From: Limnephilus marmoratus | Taxonomy: Eukaryota; Arthropoda; Insecta; Trichoptera; Limnephilidae | Length of the DNA: 64,000 bases | NCBI GenBank assembly: GCA_917880885.1 | Contig: OU862921.1 | Span: forward strand, 558,001 to 622,000 | Direction of reading: 5' to 3' | Notes under the pieces: generated by a model | What the model saw: the letters and a program-made list of their open reading frames with translations, nothing else | What the model was told of the DNA's origin: nothing | Databases searched by the model: none | Part shown: piece by piece, positions 1 through 10,658 of the stretch | Layout of the letters: each line of letters opens with the position of its first letter | Numbering within the stretch: position 1 is the first letter of the stretch | Made by a program: the position numbers and the translations under genes

Positions 1-94
1 GTCGAGCGCCGCGCGCGCCGCCCGCCTGCAAGGTGCGCTCTACTCAACAAAGAGGGAGTCCGCCCTGTTGAAGTTTGTAAGCTCGCAATTTTGA
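1..94 (+). CDS. possible 3' terminal coding exon of an unknown gene, cut by the window edge
   Basis: Frame 2 is open from the first base to a TGA at 92-94, giving about 30 residues ending LLKFVSSQF. The stretch is much richer in G and C than what follows, with the alanine/arginine-rich codons expected of exon sequence, and base composition turns AT-rich soon after the stop. I do not recognise the product. It could equally be a fragment of a repeat or plain open sequence, because 30 codons prove little and any acceptor site lies outside the window. Confidence 0.25.
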   Translation, partial: SSAARAARLQGALYSTKRESALLKFVSSQF

Positions 95-307
95 ATCCAG
101 ACGACCCAGACGTCAGTAATACAAACGATTTTGAGGGGAAAATAGCGTACGCAAATTGCGTGCTCGTTGGGTTCCCAAAATGCTAAAAAGCAAAATCAGG
201 TGGAAAGCGCTCCGGTCTCTTCGAACCATTTTTCCAACCAAGGTGAGACTTTTTAGGTTGAAACAAGGGTTCACCACCTAATCCCGGAATCAGAAAGGCA
301 ATCAATA

Positions 308-1162
308 GGCCACTTGCATCACATTTTTTTTTTTTTAATCCGGTAGGCAAATATTGTTTAGGCTAAAACATTCTGTATTTTTTTTAATCGTATTTTTGAA
401 ACCCTGGCGATTTTTGAAAATTTCAATCCGAAAAATCAGCCCATTTTTTATAAACCGGAAAGACCGGACATAATTTTATAGGTGCGAAAAAACGATAATT
501 ACATAGCCGAAAATCATTTAAAAAAAGAACATTTTCCACTCGAATAACGAGGAATAACAGGAGAATAACGAGGCATACCAAAAATATTAAATCTCATAAA
601 TATTTTTTTCCTTGATCCATCTTATTGATCATAAATCATTATAATGTTCAACGTCTGTATTACTAAATCAAATGTAATATACTTGTACTTGTAAATTATA
701 GTAATAATAAGAATATTATAAAATTTTATTTTTTTAAAATCCGCACCATTATCAGTATAGTTCTAAAACACGTAAAATATACGGGGTTCTCTTCAAAACA
801 TCTGTCAAAAAATCAAACCAGATTCGTTCGCAGAGAACAAATAATAAATCATAAATATACAAACCACCCACTAATAAATCTAGTGAACGTTAAATGTCAA
901 ATTCAAAAATTCGCCTGAAATCAAAGTGATGCCATATAAAAAAAATAAATCAGTGTGGAATTTTATAAAATTAATAGGAACATTTTCGGAGACGGGACAT
1001 TTTCATGAAGTGACGTCACGAGCCCAAATAATGGAATTATTTATTTAAAAATAAAAAAAACGGTACATTTCTAAAAAATTTTACTGTCATTTTCGTAATC
1101 TTAGTAAAAAAAATTATCCACACGATTTTTTCCAAGTCGTTATGAAGTCCATGCAAGTGGCC
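308..1162. mobile_element. MITE with 12-bp terminal inverted repeats and TA duplication
   Basis: The element starts GGCCACTTGCAT and ends with the exact inverse ATGCAAGTGGCC. It is flanked by TA on both sides (306-307 and 1163-1164). The 855-bp interior is AT-rich with no coding frame. TA target sites and short inverted ends fit a Tc1/mariner-type non-autonomous element. It lies directly upstream of a mariner transposase remnant. Confidence 0.75.
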
Positions 1163-1166
1163 TAAT

Positions 1167-1349
1167 AGGCCACATGATTTGCATCTTTTTCTTCACCTGA
1201 AGCAACATTTGACCGGAAAACCTTTAGTTTTCGCGGAGGGAGAGGTGATAACATTTTTGGCGGTGAAGTTCTACGACAAGAGAGTCAAGGACCTAGTGCC
1301 ACGGCTCACCAAGTGCATCGATCGTAACGGGGACTATATCGAAAAATAG
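1167..1349 (+). pseudogene. mariner transposase C-terminal remnant
   Basis: The frame reads a DLHLF block near 1176-1190 (compare the DFHLF/DYHLF block after the last catalytic aspartate of mariner transposases) and ends RLTKCIDRNGDYIEK followed by TAG at 1347-1349. That is the classic mariner C-terminus (tryptophan/arginine-x-x-x-CI-x-x-x-G-x-Y-x-E). Everything upstream, including the catalytic triad, is missing, so it is a dead fragment. The 308-1162 MITE sits immediately before it. Confidence 0.7.
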
Positions 1350-1814
1350 TGGGGATATGTATCTAAAATGTCATATGATTTTTTGTAAATATAAATATTT
1401 CCTGATTTTTTTTTTAATTAGAAAGGTTTTTCATTTTTGGAAAATCCTTTTATATTACAGATGAATGTAATCCTATAATACATTACACGTGAAATATTGT
1501 ATCAATTTAGAAGTACATTCTTCTTTCGAAGAGAATAGGAAATTGTATTTTATTATTTCCTACCTATTGTATTTTTCATTTCAGTTTTATTAATTTTAGT
1601 TTTTCACTTTAAATAAGGTAATTGTTCTAAAAACGAAGTAAATAAATAAATAATTAAAAATAAATTAAATAAATATATAATTATATCATTGAAGAAATAA
1701 TTATATGCTAATATTCAAGGGGTATTTCACTACTTCTGAGTTAAATGTTGAGTAACTACTCGTCGATTATCTTTAAACATTGGATTAACATCGTTGTTTT
1801 TAACAGACATTTTT
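1350..1814. other. AT-rich intergenic stretch
   Basis: Nothing recognisable: low-complexity AT sequence with (AATA)n-like tracts near 1640-1690. No frame of interest and no clear element ends. Confidence 0.6.
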
Positions 1815-2175
1815 TTAACATAAACTCCATCCAGGAGGCCCCGAGGAAAATAATTTCCTTCGGGGCTAGATAACAAAAAAAAACACATAGGTACATATTT
1901 TTAGGCAAATGTATTATAAACGTTATCTTCGACTCACTTTTTTGTCGTCTCAAGTAAAAATAATTTATAAAAAATTCTTAAAGATTCATTTTTTTTCAAA
2001 TTGCGTACCTAATTATTTTGCGGTTAGCTTTTGGATTTGAATGTAAAGCGGAGTGTTTTCTCATTCTAATACCGGTTTGATCATATTTCTAACCATAAGA
2101 GCAAGAGAGACACCATGATTTCTACGAGACCTATATAGATTATTCCGAAAACCGAATAAATTAGCCTGAGATGTT
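1815..2175 (-). repeat. copy of TTAA-flanked repeat family N (partial)
   Basis: Reverse-orientation, diverged copy of the family seen at 34860-35242, 49133-50352, 59795-60075 and 62138-62318. Shared landmarks in order are the block around GACTCACTTTTTTGTCGT, a TTTGAATGTAAAGCG block, GAGAGACACC and an end near TTCCGAAAACCGAA followed by a TTAA at about 2173. The best copy (49133-50352) shows TTAA at both ends, so a piggyBac-like MITE is the likely identity. Confidence 0.55.
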
Positions 2176-2179
2176 AAGT

Positions 2180-3045
2180 ACCTACCCCTTCAAATTAATT
2201 TGATTTTACGACCAGAATGGAAGGTGTGTAGGAAGGAAACTCGTTTTTTAAGAATCCTTTTGAAAAAGATGAAATTTGAAGGGTTTTTTATATTTAATTT
2301 TGATTTTGAGTTTTCGAAAAATAGTGCGAAACTATGTATAGTACGTAACTTAAAAAATGGTGCGTAACTACGAGTATCTAATGAAAATTTGCATTTTTCA
2401 AAGCCTATGTTCATTCTACATTTTTTGTAGCAAGATGACAACTCAAATTGACAATAATCACGACTTTAATGGCACGATAATTAATTGTTTCATAATTTAA
2501 AGATATGAAAGAATTCACAGGAGGTAATGTTTTATCGTGTCATGTTTAAACTCGAAAATAACGTAATATTATGATTATTATCAAAGTCCATAAAAGATGG
2601 TGACATTGGTCTTATCAATTTTATCATTTCATTAAAAAAAAGTTTTTTTTCTGTAAACAAAAACGTTGAAATGATTTATATGGTCGGTATAAATAGCAAC
2701 TTTGTTATTAAAGGATATGGAAAATTCCTTCGCTATGTGATTATTGTTATCTTGGATAAAATGTTTTATCTATAATATTAGGTTTTTCCTCCATAATATG
2801 ATTTTTGAAGTATGTTTTTGTTTTTGATCTATTCCAGTTATTTAATTAATCTTATTTTCACCGTAATGAATTTACAGCTTTATTAGGGTAACTAAAAATG
2901 CTAGGTTTTGTCATTTGCGCTGTCACAGTTTTGGTCATAACATCAAATAAAACAAATAGACACGGATTTTATAGTGGTAAACATAGCACAAAAGTTTTTA
3001 AAATAATAATTGATAAATAATCTTTATATACCTACCATAAAAAAT
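2180..3045. other. AT-rich stretch without features
   Basis: No gene or recognisable repeat end found. The short frame on the - strand at 2190-2441 is lysine/phenylalanine-rich and looks like chance in AT-rich DNA. Confidence 0.5.
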
Positions 3046-3049
3046 AATG

Positions 3050-3495
3050 TTTCTTTGTTTGTTCCGTGTGCGTTCCTATACCATTCATCCGATTGCGACT
3101 AAGCTGTGATGAGTTGTTGTGCGCACACCCGCGAAGGTTTCTATATAATATAATAGTGAGCTCTGGCGTTATGAAATTATTTCCTATACAATTCATACGA
3201 TTGGGATGAAACTTTGGTGATTCATTGTGCGCACGCCCGCGGAGGGATCTATAGTGAGCTCTGGCATTATGAAATTGAAGCACGCGAGCTGAAAACTGAA
3301 TATACCGGGACTGAATGAATGTAACGCGGGAGGGGGGTTTGCCGGACGGGGGAAGCGGGAGAGGGGAGTGGGAACGCGTGAGGGGAAGGGGACACGGTAA
3401 AGGAAGGGGAGGCTGAAGGGGAACGCGAGGAATGGGAAATGACAGTCAGGGAGAAACAATTGTGAAGTGGTATTGCAACGCTTGCCAAGAAGTCG
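3050..3495 (+). repeat. GA-rich Helitron-like dispersed repeat
   Basis: Member of a family also present at 7826-8215 (-), 42575-42900 (-), 43075-43168 (+), 46825-47275 (+) and 47285-47775 (+). Common parts in order: a block with GTTCCTATACCATTCATCCG, GTGCGCAC...CGCG, GTGAGCTCTGGC, a long GGGGA-rich tract, CAGGGAGAAACAA and TAGCAACGC/TTGCAACGC near the 3' end. The better copies end CAGCTAGT, which resembles a Helitron 3' terminus. This copy repeats its 5' block twice. Confidence 0.55.
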
Positions 3496-3519
3496 CTATT
3501 ATACTACATATAGCAACTA

Positions 3520-3640
3520 TAAATGTGACACATCTACCGGATCTGCTCTGGTGATGGACACTGCAACGCTGTCCGAAACGTTGGCTATAGAAGGAGGTAG
3601 CGCAACACGGCATAGCACCCCAAAAACAAATAACGAAAAA
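3520..3640 (+). repeat. Penelope-type LTR fragment with hammerhead-like core (mutated)
   Basis: Third copy of the sequence that forms both arms of the palindrome at 4015-4240. It contains CTGGTGA at 3548-3554 in place of CTGATGA, the stem-loop GGACA...TGTCC, then CCGAAACG. The combination CTGATGA, stem-loop, GAAACGTTGG is characteristic of Penelope-like retroelement terminal repeats, some of which carry hammerhead ribozymes. Confidence 0.5.
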
Positions 3641-4014
3641 AACAGAAACACCTTATTTCTTTGAGTGACATTGCAATGTATGCCCAGTACCCGGTACTGC
3701 GGTTTCTCGCTACTGTTATACAGGGTCAGGGTATCCGGGGGTAAAGTGCATTAACTTCGGGAGGTGATTCTACATGATAGTATATAAGTAAAAAGGACAA
3801 AAAACTTTTTTCTAAATTCCAACTTATAGGGGTAGTTTTATAATAAAAAGATAAAATTAGACCGGCGTGCGCGGCCAGCTTTATTATTTTCCGCTGACGA
3901 TACGCGCCAAACACTACCCTGCAATGTTGCCACGATCGTGCCCGGCAGGCTCCCGGCAAGTAAGTCGAACCTCACACTAAGGATTTTTAGTAGATCGATC
4001 TTTTTGTATGGGAA

Positions 4015-4240
4015 TTTTTTTTTCGTTATTTGTTTTTGGGGTGTTATGCCGTGTTGCGCTAACTCCTTCTTTAGCCAACGTTTCGGACATCGTTGCAGTG
4101 TCCATCATCAGGGCAGATCCGGTAGATGTGTAGATCCGGATCTGCCCTGATGATGGACACTGCAACGATGTCCGAAACGTTGGCTAAAGAAGGAGGTAGC
4201 GCAACACGGCATAACACCCCAAAAACAAATAACGAAAATG
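4015..4240. repeat. near-perfect palindrome of two Penelope-type LTR fragments
   Basis: Positions 4021-4120 are repeated in inverse orientation at 4138-4238 with very few differences, around a short centre at about 4121-4137. Each arm carries a CTGATGA...GAAACGTTGGC core, on the - strand for the left arm and the + strand for the right arm. Head-to-head arrangement of these terminal fragments is consistent with known inverted or tandem Penelope-like arrangements, but no reverse transcriptase is nearby. Confidence 0.6.
4138..4185 (+). ncRNA. candidate hammerhead-ribozyme core in Penelope-type repeat
   Basis: The conserved hammerhead boxes are in order: CTGATGA at 4147-4153, a stem-loop with GGACA (4155-4159) pairing with TGTCC (4169-4173), then GAAAC at 4174-4178. 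Stem II is therefore drawn directly from the sequence. Stem III and the cleavage site are not clearly visible, so activity cannot be claimed. The inverse arm carries the same boxes on the - strand (TCATCAG at 4105-4111). Confidence 0.4.
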
Positions 4241-4608
4241 CTTTTGGCCGTGAAAATCTTAAAACTTATCGGGAAAAAAATGTTGGAATTTCGAAAAAAG
4301 TTGTTAATCTTTTTTACTCCTACCATCATGTAGAATCACCTCCCGAAGTTAATGCACTTTACCCCCGGACACCCTGTATAAGCCTAGGGCACCCAGGAGC
4401 CCACGACACGACAAATTGTCTGAGGTTTTTATCCCGTAACGAATGTTTCCTCGTGATGACGTATATAACGCCTATCATTCCATGTTCCAAATCGCAACAG
4501 CAGACAGTCGCTTACTTTTAATTTCCCTCTTTGCAAGACCAACTCCAAACAGAACTCATTTATCTACAGATTCTAACATTCTACATTTATTTAACTTAAA
4601 TTGTTACC

Positions 4609-6675
4609 CAGTGGCGTAGCGTGGGTTTCGGCCGCCCGGGGCGGAGGATAATTTTGCCCCCCCCCCCCCCCTAACTTCTACAGGTACTTCATCCGCAGAT
4701 TTTCAAGCGCTGACAGGGGGGGGGGGGGTAGATATCCTATTTTTTTATGCCGATTTTTATAATCCCATGTGCCGAGTACTCATCCAATAAAATCATGCTT
4801 ATAAATTCTACTAAAAATTTATACATAACTTATTGTTATATTGATAACACAAAACTGGTTTAAATTAAACTAAATATGCGGTGTATCAAAACTACACTCA
4901 GAACAAAAAATGGTTTTTCTTTGATTCTAGCGGCACTTACATTCTGAACACAAAACTGGTTTTAATAAAATCTGTACGCGGTGAATTGAAACTACACTCA
5001 GAATATGAATAGGGTTTTTCTTTGATTCTGCCGGCACTAACATTCTGAACATAAAACTGGTTTTAATTAAATTTGTATGTGGTGAATTAAAACTACGCTC
5101 AGAACATCGGGGCGGAGGAAAATTTAATTCAAATGTAAAACTTCACTCGATGCACTTTGATTCTGGCATTAAATAAATAGTCTGCATCTAGAATTTTATA
5201 ACTGCACACCGAGTAACATAATGTTTTCCTTCGAAATGTGTCAGCAGATGAATACAACTGGAATTTTGCATTCTGTACTGGTTTAAAGTAAATCTGTACC
5301 TGGCGAATTAAAACTACACTCAGAACATGAAAATGGTTTTTCTTTGATTCTGGCAGCACATACATAGTATAGTCTGCAAATGGAATATTATAACTGTACC
5401 TCAAATAAGAAAATGTTTTCCTTTGACATGTGTCAACAGATGAATCCACAACTGGAAATTTACCTTAACACAAAATTTATTTGAATTAAGTCTGTATGCG
5501 GCGAATTAAAAGTACACTCAGAACATGATAATGGTTTTTCTTTAATTCTGGCAGCACATACAGGATACAGTCTGCAACTAGAATTTTATAACTGAACTTC
5601 GAATAAGATAATGTTTTCCTTTGAATTGTGTCGGCAGATGAATCCTCAAATGGAATTTTACATTCTGAAAACTGATGTAACCCTTCGAATAATAAGAAAA
5701 AATATCTATATATACTTTTGCCTGTCAACGTTTGCGCACAAAATTTCCGGTTCTTCCCATGCATTTAAATGTTCCTTTTTATTGTTTTTTTTTATCCTTT
5801 TGCAAAAGACAAAATTGTTCTAAAATCTAGATAGGTATAATTAATTTTCCGACGTTCTTATTAGAACATTATTTTTTCTCAATATTCAAATTTTGATTTT
5901 GGATATGTGGATTGGCTCAAAAATACACGCCTGCGAGTATTCGAATTAAAGTACCTAAAATAGAACAAACTTAAAATTTTAAATACAGATTCCTTTTCTT
6001 AAAAAAAAAAATTAATAAAACTGTATCTTAACTTTTTATCGCAATCATAAATTTATTAAATAAAATGTGTGGGACATAATTTCACAATTTTATTTTAAAA
6101 TTAAATGTGTGGGACAATTTGCGTCTCCTATTATTAGACAGGTTAAATTAAATCTGTATTTGGCCAATTAAAACTACACTCAGAATATGAAAATGGTTTT
6201 TCTTTGATTCTGGCAGCACATACATAGTCTGCAAATAGAATATTATAACTGCATCTCGAATAAAATAATAGTTTCTTTCGAAATGTATCAGCAGATGAAT
6301 ACATAACTGAAATTCATTCGTTAATACGTTCTGAACTAAATTTTGGTTTTAATTAAGAGAGAATCTGTTTGCGAGTTATCAGCTTTAATTAGTATTACTC
6401 TCATAATATGCGTAGGGTTTTCCTACGAATTGCGAAATCTTCAGCTAAAAAAATATGATTATTGATATTTTTAATAAATAATAAAAAAGAGTTGGATTCG
6501 TAAACGAAAGTATCGTTGAACATTTTTAAATAATGATTTGAATTGGTTTGAATTTTTCCAAGATAATATTATTGTTTATTGTGAAAATTTGCCGCCCCCC
6601 TTAAAAGTGCCGCCCGGGCGCCCCCCCCCCCCCCCCCCCCACCCCCCCCCCCCCCTCCCCCACGCTACGCCACTG
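4609..6675. mobile_element. non-autonomous hAT-type transposon with 8-bp duplication
   Basis: Starts CAGTGGCGTAGCGTGGG and ends with its inverse CACGCTACGCCACTG. The 8-bp direct duplication TTGTTACC flanks it at 4601-4608 and 6676-6683. The 5'-CAGTGGCGTA end and the 8-bp target duplication are hAT hallmarks. Long poly-C/poly-G tracts sit just inside both ends. The 2-kb interior has no transposase and is built mostly from degenerate tandem repeats. Confidence 0.9.
4860..6310. repeat. degenerate tandem repeats inside the hAT-type element
   Basis: A unit of roughly 110-230 bp recurs: AAACTACACTCAGAA, then TGGTTTTTCTTTGATTCTG, GGCAGCACATACA and ACTGGTTTTAATTAA. Clear copies begin near 4880, 4985, 5090, 5300 and 5500, with an outlying copy at 6165. 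A second block, ATAATGTTTTCCTTCGAA followed by TGTCAGCAGATGAAT, alternates in the later copies. Subterminal or internal repeats of this kind are often transposase-binding arrays in hAT elements; that role is inferred. Confidence 0.7.
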
Positions 6676-6683
6676 TTGTTACC

Positions 6684-7825
6684 ACATTGACATTTTTAAC
6701 TTAACTTTACATGACATAAAAAGAAAACTCACTAAGCAACATGACTCCAACTAGAAAGTTCAATCCCTATATATATATATATATTCCCGTCCTTTGACTC
6801 TTAATCCTAATCCTATGTTCCTCCTTTCCCCTCCCATTTTATATATTGTAACTGAAAAATAAATGAATTAAGAAAATACACTCACAATGTAACTCTTTAT
6901 CATTCACTATCATCAGTGGAAAGTTCATAATTGGAATTATTAACATCTTAGTAGGAACCTATTGTATTATTGTATAATCTCAGATTTGCTGTCAACTTTC
7001 CATAAAATAAGTAAAATAAAAGGAAATAAATTCAGTCAATTAAATACAACCATCAGATGGTGATGGTAAAAAAGCCAAATGAGCCGCAGTACTAGTCAGT
7101 TAGAAACATGAAAGGGAACTGTTATAAGCCCTAGCTGGTTAGAGGATTACGAAGGAATCTGTAAAATAAATAAATAAAAATCAAATGACTTACGTGATGT
7201 ATAAGTTGAAACACACACACTGTCTATATCGGTAAGACTGCAATAAATTCAAACAACGCCTTTAAATACACTTCTAATAACTGTTCATTAATTAGCAATG
7301 ATTTAGATATTAGTCAATATTAGGGTTCACACAACATTGCTAAAATATTTCTACCTGTGAACAAAACAAAAAATATCGATATTTTATTAATTTCACATTT
7401 TTAATATTTAACTGCCTAATGCGCATGATAGTGATTACATCCGCTTCAGGAATAAAATTTCATAGAAAACATTAACCAGTATTTAAAATACATTTGATTT
7501 AATGAGCAGTTAATATGTTTGCAACAGCCGAGTACAATTTTTAAAATGACACTTAAATTCAAAGCCAAACCTAGTTCTTTATTCTTACTGGTATTTTTGA
7601 TTACCTGTGTGGGTACACGAAGTTTACAAATATTCGTCTTTCAAAATAAACAATCGGCGTTTTCAGCTCAAATAAATAATTACATAATAAGGGAAAATAT
7701 TTAATAGGTACACAAATTAAATGGATAATTATTTAAAGATGTAAAACTGACACATTTTCGAAAAGGATATTACTAGGTACTAACTAGTCTTTTGCCATTC
7801 AATAGAGGTGATTACATTTTATTAT
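6684..7825. other. AT-rich stretch without clear features
   Basis: Contains a short (TA)n run at about 6770-6783 and no coding frame worth calling. The 61-codon frame at 7519-7704 has no recognisable motif. No element ends identified. Confidence 0.5.
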
Positions 7826-8215
7826 GTACTAGCGAGTTCCGGCATGCGTTGCAGTGCCACTTGAATAAAGAAATTGTTTCTCCCTGCGTGTCCTTTCCCA
7901 TTCTTCCCCGTTTCCATTCCACTTACTCCACCTTCCCCCCTTAGCGAACCCACCCGCCCCTCCCGGATTCCCCTCCCCACCCTCCTTCCCTCCCTGCCGC
8001 TAAACTATATGAAATACACTCGTTTTTCAAATCACTCGCACACCACCTATTGTAATTTTTTCATACAATTTTCATAACATATCTGTATATATAGAAATCT
8101 TCGCGGACATGAGTACAACAACTCACCGAAGTTTAATCGTAATCAGTTGAATAGGATATAATTTGATTACGCCAGAGCTCACTATTATATATAGAAACCA
8201 TCGTAGGCATGCGCA
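7826..8215 (-). repeat. GA-rich Helitron-like dispersed repeat, reverse copy
   Basis: Inverse copy of the 3050-3495 family. Reading the - strand, it runs from a GTGCGCATGCC block through a pyrimidine/purine-biased tract to CAGGGAGAAACAATTTC and a TGCAACGCATGCCGGAACTCGCTAGT-like end near 7829. The frames predicted through its C-rich tract are artefacts of composition. Confidence 0.55.
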
Positions 8216-8254
8216 CATCAAATCCTAAGCAAAAGTTTCATCGCAATCGGATGA

Positions 8255-8480
8255 AACAAAGAATCAAAGTATCGCCCTGGTGTAAGACCACCATTCAGAA
8301 TTGAAACGTTGCCTGAAATGGCTTTAGCCGTGTTTGGTGACCAGATCTGAATAGCCAGGTACTTCCCCACCTTCCTCTTCCCTATCTCCTTCCCTCCCCA
8401 TACCTTTAGCCTCACAACATACCCCAATTGGGGATGACATTTGTTGTTGTTCAAGTTGGGACTATTGTGCGGTATTCATG
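8255..8480 (+). repeat. LINE 3'-end-like repeat (copy 1)
   Basis: Shares most of its length with 35925-36180: GTGTAAGACCAC, GCTTTAGCCGTGTTTGGTGA, CCAGATCTGAATAGCCAGG and CCTCACAACATACCCCAATT in the same order. No coding frame. A LINE or SINE tail is my guess from its position and lack of inverted ends. Confidence 0.45.
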
Positions 8481-8644
8481 TAAAAAAAAAATCATTAATT
8501 TGTATAGGTATACTAAGATTATTTCGAAACGTGAATTCATACCTAATTTAATGCTTTTTATAGACATTATTATAAAATATTATATTTATTTTTCATGATT
8601 TTTCGGCTCATCTTTAAATCATGAGTTAGTAGTGTAAAGAAAAA

Positions 8645-8685
8645 GTAAAGTGATGAGTGATGAGTGATGAGTAGTGTAATAAAAA
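8645..8685 (+). repeat. GTGATGA short tandem repeat
   Basis: About three tandem GTGATGA units, followed by degenerate copies of GTAGTGTA-like sequence. Confidence 0.5.
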
Positions 8686-8739
8686 GTAGTTCAGTGTAGG
8701 TAATAGTTTGGTAAGGAGTAGTGTACTGAGGTTTTACAT

Positions 8740-8950
8740 TTAATCATCGGAGATGATTAAACTCAAGAACGTGTCGTAGAAACCACCCTTTCTCATGAGA
8801 TAAGTACCTAATCTCAACGAAGTATAAATGCTGGGCACGCGTTTGGCGTGTTTCCCGGCCATGCACCGGTGCCGAAGGAATAAATGACGCTAGTTCCTCG
8901 GAGAATCTTTCAATAAAATACCGGTAGAACAAGGACAGCATTCCCACCTA
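8740..8950 (-). pseudogene. Jockey/CR1-type LINE C-terminal fragment
   Basis: The - strand frame reads MGMLSLFYRYF...EELASFIPSA, matching the same stretch of the better fragment at 62325-62935 (MLSLFYQYF...EELASLIPSA). This is the region after the reverse-transcriptase domain of a non-LTR element. It is a short remnant with no catalytic residues. Confidence 0.6.
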
Positions 8951-9059
8951 ACGCATGTTCTCTAAAGAATGCAAGCTTTACTTATACAGTAAATACTTAG
9001 GTACCTAACTAGAAACTCATTATCTCATTATAAATAATTACATAATACATGTTTATGTA

Positions 9060-9115
9060 AGTATACATTGTATGTATGTGTGCTTGTATGTATGTATGTG
9101 TATTTATGTACATAC
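9060..9115 (+). repeat. TGTATG-type microsatellite
   Basis: A run of imperfect TGTATG/TGTG units. The short frame over it (9076-9258) is an artefact of the repeat. Confidence 0.6.
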
Positions 9116-9904
9116 ATATCCATATCAGCTACCTTACTTATTTGTGTTTATTTTCAATTTGTGAGTTATTGGAAACATTTCTACCAATTTTCTATATTTT
9201 TTTTATAATTTTACTTAAATATGTTTACCTTCACTTACTAGACTTCATTTCAATATAACTATCCTCCATTGGTCACCATATGATACAGGCAGCTGCCTAG
9301 TATGGTGACCTAATGTATCTTCTCAAGTAAATGTATTAATCATGTAACATGTAGGTACTTATAAATAAATAAATAAATATGGTTTAAAAACAATATATTT
9401 TTAACGACTTGGCACCCTTGATTTAGTTTTATATTAGGTAGGTACATGTATTTTGTAATTTTCCTAATTTGATTCAGTTCCCACGAGAATTCTGTTCACA
9501 TTTCATTAAAATACAATCATGTCCAATATAATCAATTAGATGTTATTGATTTTACAATAACGTAGGCATAATTATATCGTGTATTCATAATAGCTACTTT
9601 CTCAAAGGTAAACGCAAACGATTAGTTTGTAGGTACACACAACACATAAGTAGGTAGATACTAGTTGTATTATACGTAAATTTCCATTATATTCTATATT
9701 CGATTATACGAAAATTTCTATTATATATTCTCGATTATACGTAAATTTCTAATTTAAAACATATTTGTTTTAAAATCTTATATTTTTACAATTACCTTTT
9801 TTGAGAATGAGTCATTGTTTAGTTTTTAGCATCCATTGAAAAGCGATAAGTTGATAAAAAATATAGTCACTTTAAAACTTTTTTGTCAAGCGTGGTAAAA
9901 GTTT
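9116..9904. other. AT-rich stretch without features
   Basis: Contains a partial tandem of CGATTATACG..AAATTTC-like units near 9665-9750 and scattered GTAGGTAC words. No gene or element ends seen. Confidence 0.45.
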
Positions 9905-10045
9905 TTAAAATGATGGATTTTGAAGTGAAAACTTCTTTAGCACCGTTGTGATTTGAAACTCGGTGAAACTAAAAAGCGACACTAAATAGAGACAAACAAA
10001 TATGTGCATCTACAGGATTTAGCCTGCGAGAGAATGAGAGAGCAA
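9905..10045 (-). repeat. dispersed repeat family A, copy 1
   Basis: Inverse copy of 27335-27490 and 39595-39765. On the - strand it reads CTCGCAGGCTAAATCCTGTAG, TTAGTGTCGCTTTTT, CAAATCACAACGGTGCTAAA and GAAGTTTTCACTTCAAAA. The last part contains the 14-bp palindrome GAAGTTTTCACTTC-like motif. Its class is unknown. Confidence 0.55.
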
Positions 10046-10084
10046 TAAAATATTTATTTATTTCACGGGTTCTCGGTCCTACGC

Positions 10085-10195
10085 AAGCCTCCTTCGGTCT
10101 AGTGGTATAAAGCACCTGACGAACCATAGCGGCCAGACATTCAGCAGACCAAGGATCAAATCTTACGAAATAAAAATAATAAAAAAAACAAATGT
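10085..10195 (+). repeat. tRNA-headed SINE
   Basis: GGTCTAGTGGTATAAAGCAC resembles an A box, and GGATCAAATCTT about 50 bp further on resembles a B box, followed by a short A-rich tail (AAATAAAAATAATAAA). The spacing fits a tRNA-derived RNA polymerase III promoter. It does not fold as an intact tRNA gene by eye, so SINE is preferred. Confidence 0.55.
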
Positions 10196-10658
10196 TTTTA
10201 TTTTTGTAAAATCTATATCCAATCTTCAAACCACTCCAAAATGAACAGGCAAAGAAAACACATAAGAAAGCAACATCTAGCGACTCCGAAGAAGAAAACA
10301 AAAATACTAATAAGATGACCAAAACCAAATGTGTAGGAAAAGGTGCAGTGGAATTCGACGACAAAAATATGGAAAAAAAATCATCCTTCATATTGATCAA
10401 AAAATTGCTTCGTAGTCTCCCCACTCTTGTCTACTTTGGTTTTCTGAAGGTTTTACTTCTACCACATGTGAATTGCACTCTGATTTTTTTAAATTTGTAT
10501 TTTTTGAGATTTTTCGGAATAAAGAGCTTTAGGTTGGTGTTTTTATACCAGACAATATTTAATTTCGAAATTCAAACTATTGATATTATTAGCATGATAA
10601 AATTTTTGTAATCTTTCGTGTAGCTTGAATCCCACGATCTATCATGATATATTCTATG

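Larger units (their letters stand above)
3721..4376. mobile_element. MITE with CAGGGTG-type long inverted ends and TA duplication
   Basis: The two ends (3721-3785 and 4320-4376) are inverted copies sharing GGGGGTAAAGTGCATTAAC and GGAGGTGATTCTACATGAT. TA lies on each side (3719-3720, 4377-4378). The left end carries a few extra bases after CAGGG. The middle is occupied by a second, younger-looking palindrome of Penelope-type sequence (4015-4240), so this is a composite. Mariner/Tc1-type ancestry is inferred from the TA site only. Confidence 0.65.

Noticed and set aside
6600..6660. Long poly-C tracts (also 4660, 13250, 15035) as regulatory or structural signals
   Set aside because: They occur just inside hAT-type ends, and their exact length may be a sequencing or assembly artefact.
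10085..10195. tRNA gene (also at 13634 and 35796)
   Set aside because: A- and B-box-like words are present, but no full cloverleaf or acceptor pairing is visible, and each is followed by a simple tail, so they are SINE heads.
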